A stretch of 19,497 nucleotides of DNA from an uncultured Bacteroides sp. Lineage in GTDB: Bacteria > Bacteroidota > Bacteroidia > Bacteroidales > UBA11471. Location: contig CAJLYN010000014.1 of NCBI GenBank assembly GCA_905210875.1, forward strand, positions 1 to 19,497, written 5' to 3'. A program made the position numbers and the translations under genes. Below are positions 1 to 7,235 of the stretch, piece by piece. The notes under the pieces are model-generated. The model was not told the DNA's origin. It made no database searches and saw nothing but the letters and a program-made list of their open reading frames with translations. Positions within the stretch are counted from its first letter, which is position 1. Every line of letters begins with the position of its first letter.

Positions 1-596
1 GGGCCTACCGAGCCAAAGAAGCCGGTTTTCGCACCCATTTTCTTGTGTGCCTAGGCAGCGCCTTGTTCATGGTCGTGTCGCAATACGGATTTTCTGACGT
101 TTTACAAGAAGGTATCACTCGCTTCGACCCAGGACGCATAGCAGCACAAGTGGTAAGCGGTATCGGATTCATTGGTGCCGGCACCATCATTATACACCGA
201 CAATTTGTGCGCGGGTTGACCACTGCAGCCGGCTTGTGGGCAACGTCGGGAATAGGTCTGGCCATCGGAGGCGGTCTATACTGGTTGGGCATCGCTGCTA
301 CGGCCTTCACACTCCTCGGCCTGGAATTGCTCACCATTCTGTTCAAGAAAACCGGCATTCACAGTTGCAGCATCAAATTCTCGACCGGAATCTATGAGAA
401 TATAGCCAAGACAACTGAGATGATACGCCAACAAGAGGGACGCATCACCTCATACGAAGCCGAAGAGCGCACCATTGGTAATGACAAACGATATTACGTA
501 TCCATCATCATTCGATACAGTTCTCCGAAAGAAGAATTTAATATCTATCAATACTTACAACAGCTTCCCGATCTTTTCATCGAAAAAATCGAATAA
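1..596 (+). CDS. MgtC/SapB family inner-membrane protein (5' truncated)
   Basis: This is the C-terminal ~198 residues of an MgtC/SapB-type protein; the reading frame is open from base 3 to the TAA at 594-596 and the true start lies before the window. The segment RTHFLVCLGSALFM and the following Asp/Arg-rich loop and glycine-rich helix (GIGFIGAGTIII, then VRGLTTAAGLWATSGIGLAIG) are the family core: three to four membrane helices, followed by a soluble C-terminal domain of about 80 residues resembling the ACT-like tail of longer family members. MgtC proteins are linked to magnesium limitation and, in Salmonella, inhibit the F-type ATP synthase; the role of the Bacteroidetes members is not settled. 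A GTG at 45 could be mistaken for a start but sits inside the conserved core. No hairpin terminator is visible directly after the stop. Confidence 0.88.
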   Translation, partial: AYRAKEAGFRTHFLVCLGSALFMVVSQYGFSDVLQEGITRFDPGRIAAQVVSGIGFIGAGTIIIHRQFVRGLTTAAGLWATSGIGLAIGGGLYWLGIAATAFTLLGLELLTILFKKTGIHSCSIKFSTGIYENIAKTTEMIRQQEGRITSYEAEERTIGNDKRYYVSIIIRYSSPKEEFNIYQYLQQLPDLFIEKIE

Positions 597-685
597 GCAA
601 AAAAATGAATAAAAACCAATGCCCTCTTCTTACCAACAAATGTGTAAAATATACAACAAAAAACTTTTAACAAACTAATAAAAGT

Positions 686-717
686 TTTGCTTTATGTTTT
701 TTTATTCACTAACTTTG
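686..717 (+). promoter_or_regulatory. Bacteroidetes-type promoter of the small RNA
   Basis: TTTG at 686-689 and TAACTTTG at 710-717 are separated by 20 bases, an exact match to the Bacteroidetes primary sigma consensus (TTTG, 19-21 bases, TAnnTTTG). Transcription would begin around 722-726, which is where the self-complementary closing stem of the downstream RNA begins. No protein-coding frame follows at that distance, so the promoter appears dedicated to the RNA. Confidence 0.8.
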
Positions 718-721
718 CTGC

Positions 722-912
722 ACAGAATTCCATTCTTAAACAATGAAGTTTGTTTAAATCCCCAAACAATTCTCTCAATGAAATCGATTCACTGAGAGTT
801 TAGAGAGTTCGGTCCGCGAGGATAGACTTTTTATTCTATTAGAGCATCTTTTGCAGGAATTCTACCTGTAAAAGGAAAGTGCCATTGTCTGAGATAGATA
901 ATGGCACTTTTT
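722..912 (+). ncRNA. Structured small RNA, candidate 6S / Bacteroidales-1-like RNA
   Basis: A consensus promoter at one end and a perfect intrinsic terminator at the other bracket about 190 bases with no plausible protein. By eye the RNA can close on itself: AGAATTCC (724-731) pairs exactly with GGAATTCT (856-863). Inside are three smaller hairpins: TTAAACA/TGTTTAA (736-742 with 751-757), CTCTCA/TGAGAG (772-777 with 793-798) extended by TGAA/TTCA (779-782 with 788-791), and ATAGA/TCTAT (822-826 with 835-839). A closing stem, a large interior region with side hairpins and an apical stem is the general plan of 6S RNA, the regulator that binds RNA polymerase holoenzyme; the Bacteroidales-1 motif has a similar promoter-to-terminator layout in this order. 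That an RNA is made is well supported; the 6S identity rests on architecture and size only and needs a covariance-model search. Confidence 0.68.
876..912 (+). terminator. Intrinsic terminator of the small RNA
   Basis: An 11-base-pair perfect stem, AAAGTGCCATT (876-886) with AATGGCACTTT (900-910), has a 13-base loop and runs into a short T tract (908-912). It ends the small RNA and separates it from the copA promoter. Confidence 0.85.
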
Positions 913-993
913 ATCAAACAAAATAAATCATTATCTTTCATAAAATAACGACTGTACGTAGACACAATCTAAACAATTTAGCCTTTTTCGCTG

Positions 994-1001
994 TATCTTT
1001 G
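994..1001 (+). promoter_or_regulatory. Candidate -7 element for copA
   Basis: TATCTTTG fits the Bacteroidetes -7 consensus TAnnTTTG and lies 25 bases upstream of the copA ATG. No good TTTG is visible 19-21 bases upstream, so the promoter may depend on an activator, as might be expected for a metal-inducible gene. Otherwise the 913-1026 spacer is A/T-rich with no recognisable operator. An AAAGGA at 1016-1021 precedes the ATG. Confidence 0.5.
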
Positions 1002-1026
1002 CCCAGTCAATATATAAAGGACCTCC

Positions 1027-3219
1027 ATGATAAAGTGTGTTTTACCCGTACTTGAAATGAGTTGTGCCGTATGTGCGAACAATGTCGAAACAACGGTAAA
1101 AAAATTGCCCGGTGTACTCTCAGCCGCCGTCAATTTTGCCAGCGAAAACCTTGTTCTTACCTACGACCCTTCAGTCATCACCCTCGAAGAAATTGCTGCG
1201 GCAGTAGAAGCTGCCGGATACGGTCTCGTCATCAGTGAAGAAGAAAAAGAGAAACAACGCGAGGCGGCCGCCACTAGGCACTACAAGTCGCTTCGCAACC
1301 GAGTCATTGTGGCATGGGTTTTTGCCTTAACCCTCATGATAATATCGATGAGTTGTATGCATACTCCTCATATCGAATGGATTTTGTTAGTGCTCACATT
1401 ACCCATCATACTATATTCGGGACGGAGTTTCTATGTCCACGCTTGGAAACAACTACAACAACGCACGGCAAATATGGATACTCTCGTAGCTCTGAGTACC
1501 AGCGTCGCCTTTCTGTTCAGCCTGGCAATGACCCTTTTTCCTCAATATTGGAACAGTCGAGGTATTGAGACCCACGTCTACTATGAAGCCTCGGGTATGA
1601 TTATTGCCTTTGTACTCATAGGGAAACTCATGGAAGAGCGGGCTAAACGCAATACCTCTTCGGCCCTGAAAAGCCTGATGAATCTGCAACCGCAAACAGC
1701 ACTGAAAATCACCGAAGACGGAACACAAGAGGTACATATTGCCTCATTGAAGAAAGGAGACCGCATCTTGGTGCGCCCAGGAGAAAAGGTAGCCGTCGAC
1801 GGAGTGGTCGTACACGGCGAATCGTTTGTCGACGAAAGCATGATCAATGGCGAACCCATACCGGCCGGCAAAGCCCAAGGTGACAACGTGCTGGCCGGTA
1901 CCATCAATCGCGACGGAGCGCTTACCATCGAGGCACAGGCCGTTGGGGCACAAACTCTCCTCGCCCAGATTGTGCGCCAAGTGCAGGAGGCACAAGTCAG
2001 CAAGGCTCCAGCCCAACGGCTGGCCGACCGTGTCAGTCGCCGTTTTGTGCCTACAATCATCATACTGGCCTGCCTTACCTTTGCCGGCTGGCAATGTTTC
2101 TACTCAGGCGACAACGTTCTTGCGCACAGTCTGTTGACAGCCGTATCGGTACTGGTCATCGCTTGCCCCTGTGCCTTGGGACTGGCCACCCCCACGGCCT
2201 TGATGGTAGGCATAGGCAAAGCTGCCGGCGAACATATTCTCATCAAAGATGCCGTCGCACTGGAAAAAATGGGGCAAGTCGACTGTATGGTACTCGACAA
2301 GACGGGTACACTCACGCAGGGACATCCCGAAGTGGTCGATGTGGTGTGGCTTCAACCCGAAGAGCAATACGCCGCTCCTCTTGTGGTGGCCGAAGAGCAA
2401 TCGCAGCACCCGCTGGCCAAAGCCATTGCAACTCACTGGGAAAGTCATATAGAGAGCCGGCCTGTCATTGACCGATATGAAAATGTATCGGGTAAAGGCA
2501 TCGAATTTGAAATCCAGGGTGAAACACTGCGCATCGGCAACCGGGCATTCGTAACGGCATCATCACTCAATCCCGATACCGAAACAAAAATTGCCACATG
2601 GCAAAGCGAAGGAAAAAGCATTGTCTTCTACGGCAACCACGAGGGTATCATTGCCATTATCGCCATTGCCGACAAGATAAAGGAGTCGTCGCATGAAGCT
2701 GTTGCCCGTCTGCAACGACTCGGCATCGAAGTATATATGCTCACCGGCGACGACTTGGCAACAGCCAGTACCGTAGCCGGGACAGTAGGCATATCTCACT
2801 TCAAGGCCAATGCTCTGCCTCAAGACAAGGAAGACTTTGTGCTCACATTGCAGAGCGAGGGGAAAACCGTCGCCATGGTAGGCGACGGCATCAACGACTC
2901 ACAGGCCTTGGCCCGTGCCGATGTAAGCATTGCCATGGGGCAAGGTACCGATATTGCCATGCAGGTGGCCATGGTTACACTCATGAACTCCGATCTCAAC
3001 CTTCTCACACGTGCCGTCGTACTCTCTCGCAGCACCATGCGCATCGTACGGGAAAATCTCTTCTGGGCCTTCATCTACAATGTTGTGTGCATACCGGTAG
3101 CCGCCGGGGTACTGTTCCCGATTAACGGCTGGCTGCTCAATCCCATGTGGGCCAGCGCCGCAATGGCATTCAGCTCGGTATCGGTAGTGCTCAACAGCCT
3201 GCGACTGAAATGGAAATAA
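1027..3219 (+). CDS. copA: Copper-exporting P1B-type ATPase CopA
   Basis: This 730-residue protein is a heavy-metal P-type ATPase that would pump Cu(I) out of the cytoplasm using ATP. In order: one N-terminal HMA domain with a CAVC metal site (Cys13, Cys16); two membrane-helix pairs before the actuator domain (about 90-220); the actuator loop, here NGEP at 274-277 where TGE is usual; the CPC ion-channel motif (Cys380-Pro-Cys382); the phosphorylated Asp424 in DKTGT; the ATP-binding His461-Pro462 pair; GDGIND at 619-624; and a last helix containing MAFSSVSVVLNSLRL, matching the MxxSS copper motif of the Cu(I) subgroup. CPC plus MxxSS points to Cu(I) (or Ag(I)) rather than Zn/Cd. Length is normal for a one-HMA CopA. 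It is followed at 73 bases by a small HMA protein that probably acts with it. Confidence 0.95.
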   Translation: MIKCVLPVLEMSCAVCANNVETTVKKLPGVLSAAVNFASENLVLTYDPSVITLEEIAAAVEAAGYGLVISEEEKEKQREAAATRHYKSLRNRVIVAWVFALTLMIISMSCMHTPHIEWILLVLTLPIILYSGRSFYVHAWKQLQQRTANMDTLVALSTSVAFLFSLAMTLFPQYWNSRGIETHVYYEASGMIIAFVLIGKLMEERAKRNTSSALKSLMNLQPQTALKITEDGTQEVHIASLKKGDRILVRPGEKVAVDGVVVHGESFVDESMINGEPIPAGKAQGDNVLAGTINRDGALTIEAQAVGAQTLLAQIVRQVQEAQVSKAPAQRLADRVSRRFVPTIIILACLTFAGWQCFYSGDNVLAHSLLTAVSVLVIACPCALGLATPTALMVGIGKAAGEHILIKDAVALEKMGQVDCMVLDKTGTLTQGHPEVVDVVWLQPEEQYAAPLVVAEEQSQHPLAKAIATHWESHIESRPVIDRYENVSGKGIEFEIQGETLRIGNRAFVTASSLNPDTETKIATWQSEGKSIVFYGNHEGIIAIIAIADKIKESSHEAVARLQRLGIEVYMLTGDDLATASTVAGTVGISHFKANALPQDKEDFVLTLQSEGKTVAMVGDGINDSQALARADVSIAMGQGTDIAMQVAMVTLMNSDLNLLTRAVVLSRSTMRIVRENLFWAFIYNVVCIPVAAGVLFPINGWLLNPMWASAAMAFSSVSVVLNSLRLKWK

Positions 3220-3292
3220 TTTTTAATAATCTCTCAAACACATAAGAGTCAACAAAAAATCAAAACTTCATAACCTTCCAATCAATAACATT

Positions 3293-3502
3293 ATGGAAAC
3301 TAGAAAATTCAAAACAAATGCCAAATGTGGAGGCTGTGTCGCCAAAATCGAAGCCTCTCTCAATACGGCCGTAGCCCGTGACCAGTGGAACATCGATCTC
3401 ACGACACCCGACCGTATACTTACCATCACCTGCGACCTGAGCGACGACGACATCGTGCGTCTCGTCACCGCAGCCGGCTTCAAAGCCGAAAAGATAGGTT
3501 AA
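3293..3502 (+). CDS. Small heavy-metal-associated (HMA) domain protein, CopZ-like
   Basis: This 69-residue single-domain protein has the ferredoxin-like HMA pattern. Its CxxC metal site is KCGGC (Cys12, Cys15), and the C-terminal half (LSDDDIVRLVTAAGFKAEKI) has the helix and Gly-Phe turn typical of the family. The Met that normally precedes the site (MxCxxC) is replaced, giving NAKCGGC. It lies 73 bases after copA on the same strand with no terminator in between, and a strong terminator follows its stop, so it is probably the last gene of a copper-export transcript. The likely role is a cytoplasmic Cu(I) chaperone delivering metal to CopA, or a copper buffer; both are inferences from family and neighbourhood. 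Confidence 0.85.
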   Translation: METRKFKTNAKCGGCVAKIEASLNTAVARDQWNIDLTTPDRILTITCDLSDDDIVRLVTAAGFKAEKIG

Positions 3503-3515
3503 GTCACTTCAAAGA

Positions 3516-3545
3516 AACCTCGACATCATGCGATGTCGAGGTTTT
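3516..3545 (+). terminator. Intrinsic terminator after the copA-HMA genes
   Basis: CCTCGACATC (3518-3527) pairs perfectly with GATGTCGAGG (3532-3541) around the tetraloop ATGC; flanking AA/TT extends the stem, and TTTT follows. It begins 13 bases after the HMA stop. An in-frame ATG at 3533 lies inside this hairpin and is therefore not the start of the next gene. Confidence 0.9.
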
Positions 3546-3634
3546 ATTCCCGTCAATGGAAAAAAATAATCGGCAAAAGTGTAACTTTCGTTCTGCGTTT
3601 GCGTCTAAAAGATAAAACCATCAACACCCATGCC

Positions 3635-5242
3635 ATGAAAAAACTCTATCTGCTTCTATTGCCCTGCCTTCTGCTGGCCGTAGCCTGCAACCGCGGTCTT
3701 ACCATCGAACAACCTGAAATAACCCATAATTTTTCCACCAATAACCTAGTCCTTGAACGCATCGTGCGTACCTCCGAGGCAACACGTCTCGACCTGACCG
3801 TGTGCTGCCTGCCGGGAAGCCGATTCTCGATATCGCCCGAAACACACTTGAAAAGTTCAAAGGGGGAAAAAACATATGCTCTCATCGGTGCCGAAGGCGT
3901 CGAGATAGGCAAGAAGATGCAATCCGACTCGACTGGGCTGACGGCTGTCTCCCTGTTTTTCGAACCGCTGGCCGACGATGAAGAACAAATCGACTTCATC
4001 GAGAGCGAAGAGTGGCAACTCCTCGGTATCAACCTGTCCCCGCAAAAGAAACCGGCCAAAATCGAATGCCTCATCGAAGGGACGGTCTCAGGCCGCCCCC
4101 AAAGCACGGCCATCTTGCTCAACAGCCCCGAAGAGGTGTTCAACCGGTACAAAAAAGGGAATATCGTCATCCCCATACGCAACAGAAAATTCTCATACCG
4201 GCTGTATACCGACACCTGCACGGTCTATGGGCTCTGCTTCAACGACGAGTGGATAAACGGCCATGCATACATCAAAGATTTTTTTGCCGAACCGGGACGC
4301 CTCGTGCTTACCATCAAAGACGATAACACTTTTCGTGTCGAAGGGGGTAAACTCAATGATGAGTACCAACGGCTCTACTCCTATGGACAGGAACGTATGC
4401 GCCCCCTCTACGACAGACGCGACTCTCTCGATAAAGCCCGGAAATTATACACACCGGAGGTCTATGCCCTCTTCGACGAAATGGATTCCTGCACCGACCG
4501 CTCCAGACGGAACTTGCTGAGCGAGAAATTCCAAAACCTGCGGGTCGACGGGAAAGCATACAGCCGGGAAGGCGATGCCTTGGATAAAATGGCACAAAAA
4601 CTCTTAAACGAAATCGAAGAATGGGAGTCTGCCCAAATCAAGGAACACCCCTCCTTGGTCACCTACTACCTGCTACACGAAAAGCTGAAAGCGTGCATTA
4701 TCTATGACAAACAGCCGGCACCCGATTCTCTGGTCGATGTTTACCGTACCCTGTACCTCCCCTCCTATCCCGAACACCCTTTCACCCGGGAAATCGAAAC
4801 GTACCTCCAATCGCAACAGACATTTGTCGGCGGTAAATACATCGACCTCGTTCTGCCCGATACCACAGGTACACCACACCGGCTCTCGGAGCTATTACAG
4901 GGCAGCAAGATTGCCCTCATCGACTTCTGGTCGATTCACTGCGGCCCCTGCCGCCGCACCTCAAAGGCGATGATTCCCGTGTATGAAAGGTACAAGGACA
5001 AGGGATTCTGCATCGTCGGTATCAGCCGCGACGGCATGCAACAGATGATACGGGGCATACGCCATGACGGCTATCCGTGGATAAACCTTATCGACGAATA
5101 TAACAAAAACCAAATATTCAAAAGTTACGGTATCGACAATTCGGCCGGTTACACATTTCTGGTCGACAGTTGCGGTACCGTCATCGCCGCCGGCGCTTCG
5201 GCCGAAGAGATGACGGCCATCGTCGAAAAATATTGCCGGTAA
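3635..5242 (+). CDS. Lipoprotein with C-terminal TlpA/ResA-like thioredoxin domain
   Basis: I start this 535-residue protein at ATG 3635 because it opens with a lipoprotein signal (MKKLYLLLLPCLLLAVAC, acylated Cys18), and because the upstream in-frame ATG (3533) lies in a terminator. The protein would be exported and membrane-anchored. Residues ~25-135 are an unrecognised beta-rich region, ~140-245 resemble the DUF4369 domain often found before thioredoxin domains in Bacteroidetes, ~246-395 are charged and helical, and ~398-535 are a TlpA/AhpC-type thioredoxin fold. The redox motif is CGPC (436-439) in DFWSIHCGPC. The residue where thioredoxins carry their cis-proline, just before the TFLVD strand, is Gly505 (sequence AGYTF rather than a form such as IPTTF). 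Family members reduce or shuffle disulfides outside the cytoplasm. A weak -7-like TAACTTTC lies at 3582-3589. The position after copper genes may be meaningful, but the terminator makes it a separate transcript. Confidence 0.87.
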   Translation: MKKLYLLLLPCLLLAVACNRGLTIEQPEITHNFSTNNLVLERIVRTSEATRLDLTVCCLPGSRFSISPETHLKSSKGEKTYALIGAEGVEIGKKMQSDSTGLTAVSLFFEPLADDEEQIDFIESEEWQLLGINLSPQKKPAKIECLIEGTVSGRPQSTAILLNSPEEVFNRYKKGNIVIPIRNRKFSYRLYTDTCTVYGLCFNDEWINGHAYIKDFFAEPGRLVLTIKDDNTFRVEGGKLNDEYQRLYSYGQERMRPLYDRRDSLDKARKLYTPEVYALFDEMDSCTDRSRRNLLSEKFQNLRVDGKAYSREGDALDKMAQKLLNEIEEWESAQIKEHPSLVTYYLLHEKLKACIIYDKQPAPDSLVDVYRTLYLPSYPEHPFTREIETYLQSQQTFVGGKYIDLVLPDTTGTPHRLSELLQGSKIALIDFWSIHCGPCRRTSKAMIPVYERYKDKGFCIVGISRDGMQQMIRGIRHDGYPWINLIDEYNKNQIFKSYGIDNSAGYTFLVDSCGTVIAAGASAEEMTAIVEKYCR

Positions 5243-5319
5243 AACACATAGCCGGGGCTTCTCCGGGCCGCAGAGAGTACCGGACAAGGCGTTCAGGCCC
5301 GACGCAACCATTCTCCCCC

Positions 5320-5356
5320 AATCGGTCCGTAACTCATTCCGAGATACGGACCGATT
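5320..5356 (+). terminator. Probable terminator hairpin after the thioredoxin-like lipoprotein
   Basis: AATCGGTCCGTA (5320-5331) pairs perfectly over 12 bases with TACGGACCGATT (5345-5356), with a 13-base loop. It is followed by AATTAT rather than a clean T run, so termination is probable but not certain. The rest of the 214-base spacer (5243-5456) shows no clear TAnnTTTG element. Confidence 0.6.
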
Positions 5357-5456
5357 AATTATACCCGATTTTCAGAGTCTTTAACACTTCGCCGTAAAAC
5401 CTTGACAGTGGTTGGGAGTCTAACAGTAAAAAACACTTAAACGCTATTCTCCTGTC

Positions 5457-6592
5457 ATGAAAAAAATGATTCTGCTTGCTCTGTCCCTCGTGTGGATAGC
5501 AAGCGCAACGGCACAGATTCGCTCGGACTACCGCGAAAAAGAGATGAGTTGGACCCGCACGGCCAAACGTATCGACGACCGATTCTTCTATCTCTACACC
5601 AACGAAGCCAAACGCATCGCCGACAATCTGGTACTCTACCAGCTCGAGTCGGGTGCCTGGCAAAAAAATGTCTACTTCCCGGCCGAAATCACCGCCGAGC
5701 AGAAGAAAAAAATCTCAGCCAACAAGAAACACGTTGAATGGGGTACCATCGACAACGGCTCTACCACAACCGAAATCATCTATCTCTCGAAAATGTACAA
5801 CGTCGTACGCGATGAGAAATATAAGAAAGCGGCTCTGAAAGGAATTGAATACCTGCTCGAAGCGCAATACGAGAACGGCGGATGGCCCCAGTTCTACCCC
5901 AATGCCAAAGGGTATGCCCGGCACATTACCTACAACGACAACGCCATGGTGAACGTGATGCGGGTACTGTGCAAGACATCTTTGAATACGACCCGCTTTA
6001 CTGGTATGTACCCACATCACTGCGTGAGAAAGCCAAGGCAGCCTTTGACAAAGGCGTGCAATGTATTCTCGCCACCCAGGTAGTGCAAGACGGCAAGCCC
6101 ACCGTATGGTGTGCCCAGCACGACTTTGAAACGCTGGCACCGGCCAAGGCACGTGCCTATGAACTGCCCTCGCTCAGCGGACAGGAATCGGACAACATCG
6201 TGCTGCTGCTCATGGATATTCCCGACCCTTCGCCCGAGATTGTAGCCGCCATAGAGAATGCCATCGCCTGGTTTGAGAAATCGAAAATCGAGGGTATCCG
6301 CCTTGAATATTACCGCAACGACGAGGGCAAACGCGACTACCGCGTTGTGGCATGCGAGAAATGTCCGGTGCTGTGGGCCCGCTTCTATGAACTCGACACC
6401 AACCGCCCTTTCTTCTGCGACCGCGACGGCATCAAGAAGTATGACGTGTCGCAAATCGGACACGAACGGCGCACAGGATACAGCTGGTACAACAACGACG
6501 GCCGTTACGTTCTTGCCCGCTACAAAATGTGGAAACGGGAAATGGGCGACAAGATGGCCCGCCCCCAAGGAGCGAAAAGGGACCGCCGCTAA
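5457..6592 (+). pseudogene. Polysaccharide lyase family 10 pectate lyase, frameshifted
   Basis: The reading frame begins with a signal peptide (MKKMILLALSLVWIASATAQ) and carries family 10 pectate lyase landmarks: TIDNGSTTTEI, GGWPQFYP and HITYNDNAMVNVM. Just after NVMRVL, around 5973-5975, homology jumps to another frame, which carries the rest: WCAQHDFETL, AKARAYELPSLSG, and the C-terminal GYSWYNNDGRYVLARYK. One extra base there (for example CAAAGAC instead of CAAGAC) would restore a continuous protein of about 378 residues, a normal size for the family. As read, translation stops at 6083 after foreign residues, leaving ~172 native residues and no C-terminal catalytic half. The intact enzyme would be exported and cleave polygalacturonate by beta-elimination, feeding the adjacent uxa/kdg genes. 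Either a real recent pseudogene or a one-base sequence error; the otherwise perfect second half means decay has hardly begun. Confidence 0.88.
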
Positions 6593-6633
6593 ACCGGCAT
6601 ATCCATAGATATTTCACAAGCCGCAAAAAACAT

Positions 6634-6664
6634 AAAGGGCCACCCTTGTCGAGGGCTGCCCTTT
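6634..6664. terminator. Bidirectional terminator between the pectate lyase and the uxa operon
   Basis: AAAGGGC (6634-6640) pairs with GCCCTTT (6658-6664), with an inner CCCT/AGGG stem and a 2x2 internal loop. On the minus strand the hairpin is followed by ATGTTTTTTG, giving a U-rich tail, so it most clearly ends the leftward uxa operon; on the plus strand it lies ~40 bases after the pectate lyase stop and could serve that gene too. Confidence 0.7.
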
Positions 6665-6701
6665 GTTGTCATTGAGTTACCGTATCCTGCGAGATTCCAT
6701 A

Positions 6702-7211
6702 TCACAGATTGAAAAGTCGCTTATATAGGTCTCGTCCGGAAGTGGTAGTTACCATCGTATCGAGATATTCAGCAGCCTTATCCATAGTATAATAACCTTC
6801 TATGAGATTTACGATGAGATCGGCCTCGAAGAGCGGTTCGAAATGCAATCGACGAGCAGCAGGCAACTGATGGTGAGACCCGACAACATCGGCCAGCCAT
6901 ACCTTTTCTTCCGCGGTGAGTCCGACCACCTCTTTCAGCCACTCAGCCACCATGCAACGACCGGTTTCCTGTTGATGTAACGGCCGGCTGTCGCCATACA
7001 GGCGCCGCGCCTCGGGACAACCTATATCGTGGAGCCAGGCAGCGATTTCGAGCAGGTCGGTACGGTGGCTGTCGCACTCCTCGCCCACGGCAATAAGCCG
7101 GGTGTAAGAAGCAACCGCCTGAGTGTGAACAATCTGTTCATACGTCGGCGGGTTGCCGATATAATAATCAACAACCCGCCGTGCTATAAGGTCTTTTAAA
7201 TTCCATTGCAT
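6702..7211 (-). CDS. HD-domain metal-dependent phosphohydrolase
   Basis: This 169-residue cytoplasmic protein has the metal-binding pattern of the HD superfamily: His29, His61-Asp62 (AAWLHDIG), His79, His113-His114 (VGSHHQ) and Asp131 (FEADLIVNL). I start it at ATG 7211 (MQWNLKDLI); extending further would need a TTG at 7226. HD proteins hydrolyse phosphomonoesters or phosphodiesters of nucleotides and other small metabolites; the substrate cannot be read from sequence. It lies 24 bases after uxaA in the same direction and before the shared terminator, so it is the last gene of the regulator-uxaB-uxaA transcript. That position invites a link to hexuronate metabolism, such as removal of a phosphorylated dead-end product, but this is speculation. 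Confidence 0.85.
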   Translation of the reverse strand: MQWNLKDLIARRVVDYYIGNPPTYEQIVHTQAVASYTRLIAVGEECDSHRTDLLEIAAWLHDIGCPEARRLYGDSRPLHQQETGRCMVAEWLKEVVGLTAEEKVWLADVVGSHHQLPAARRLHFEPLFEADLIVNLIEGYYTMDKAAEYLDTMVTTTSGRDLYKRLFNL

Positions 7212-7235
7212 AATGCAGCGATTCAAAAGATGGTT

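Noticed and set aside
3533..3634. An upstream ATG for the thioredoxin-like lipoprotein
   Set aside because: It lies inside a terminator stem, and the lipoprotein signal begins only at 3635.
5882..6592. The second pectate lyase frame as an independent gene
   Set aside because: It lacks a proper start or signal and continues the lyase homology exactly where the first frame loses it; it is the displaced C-terminal half.
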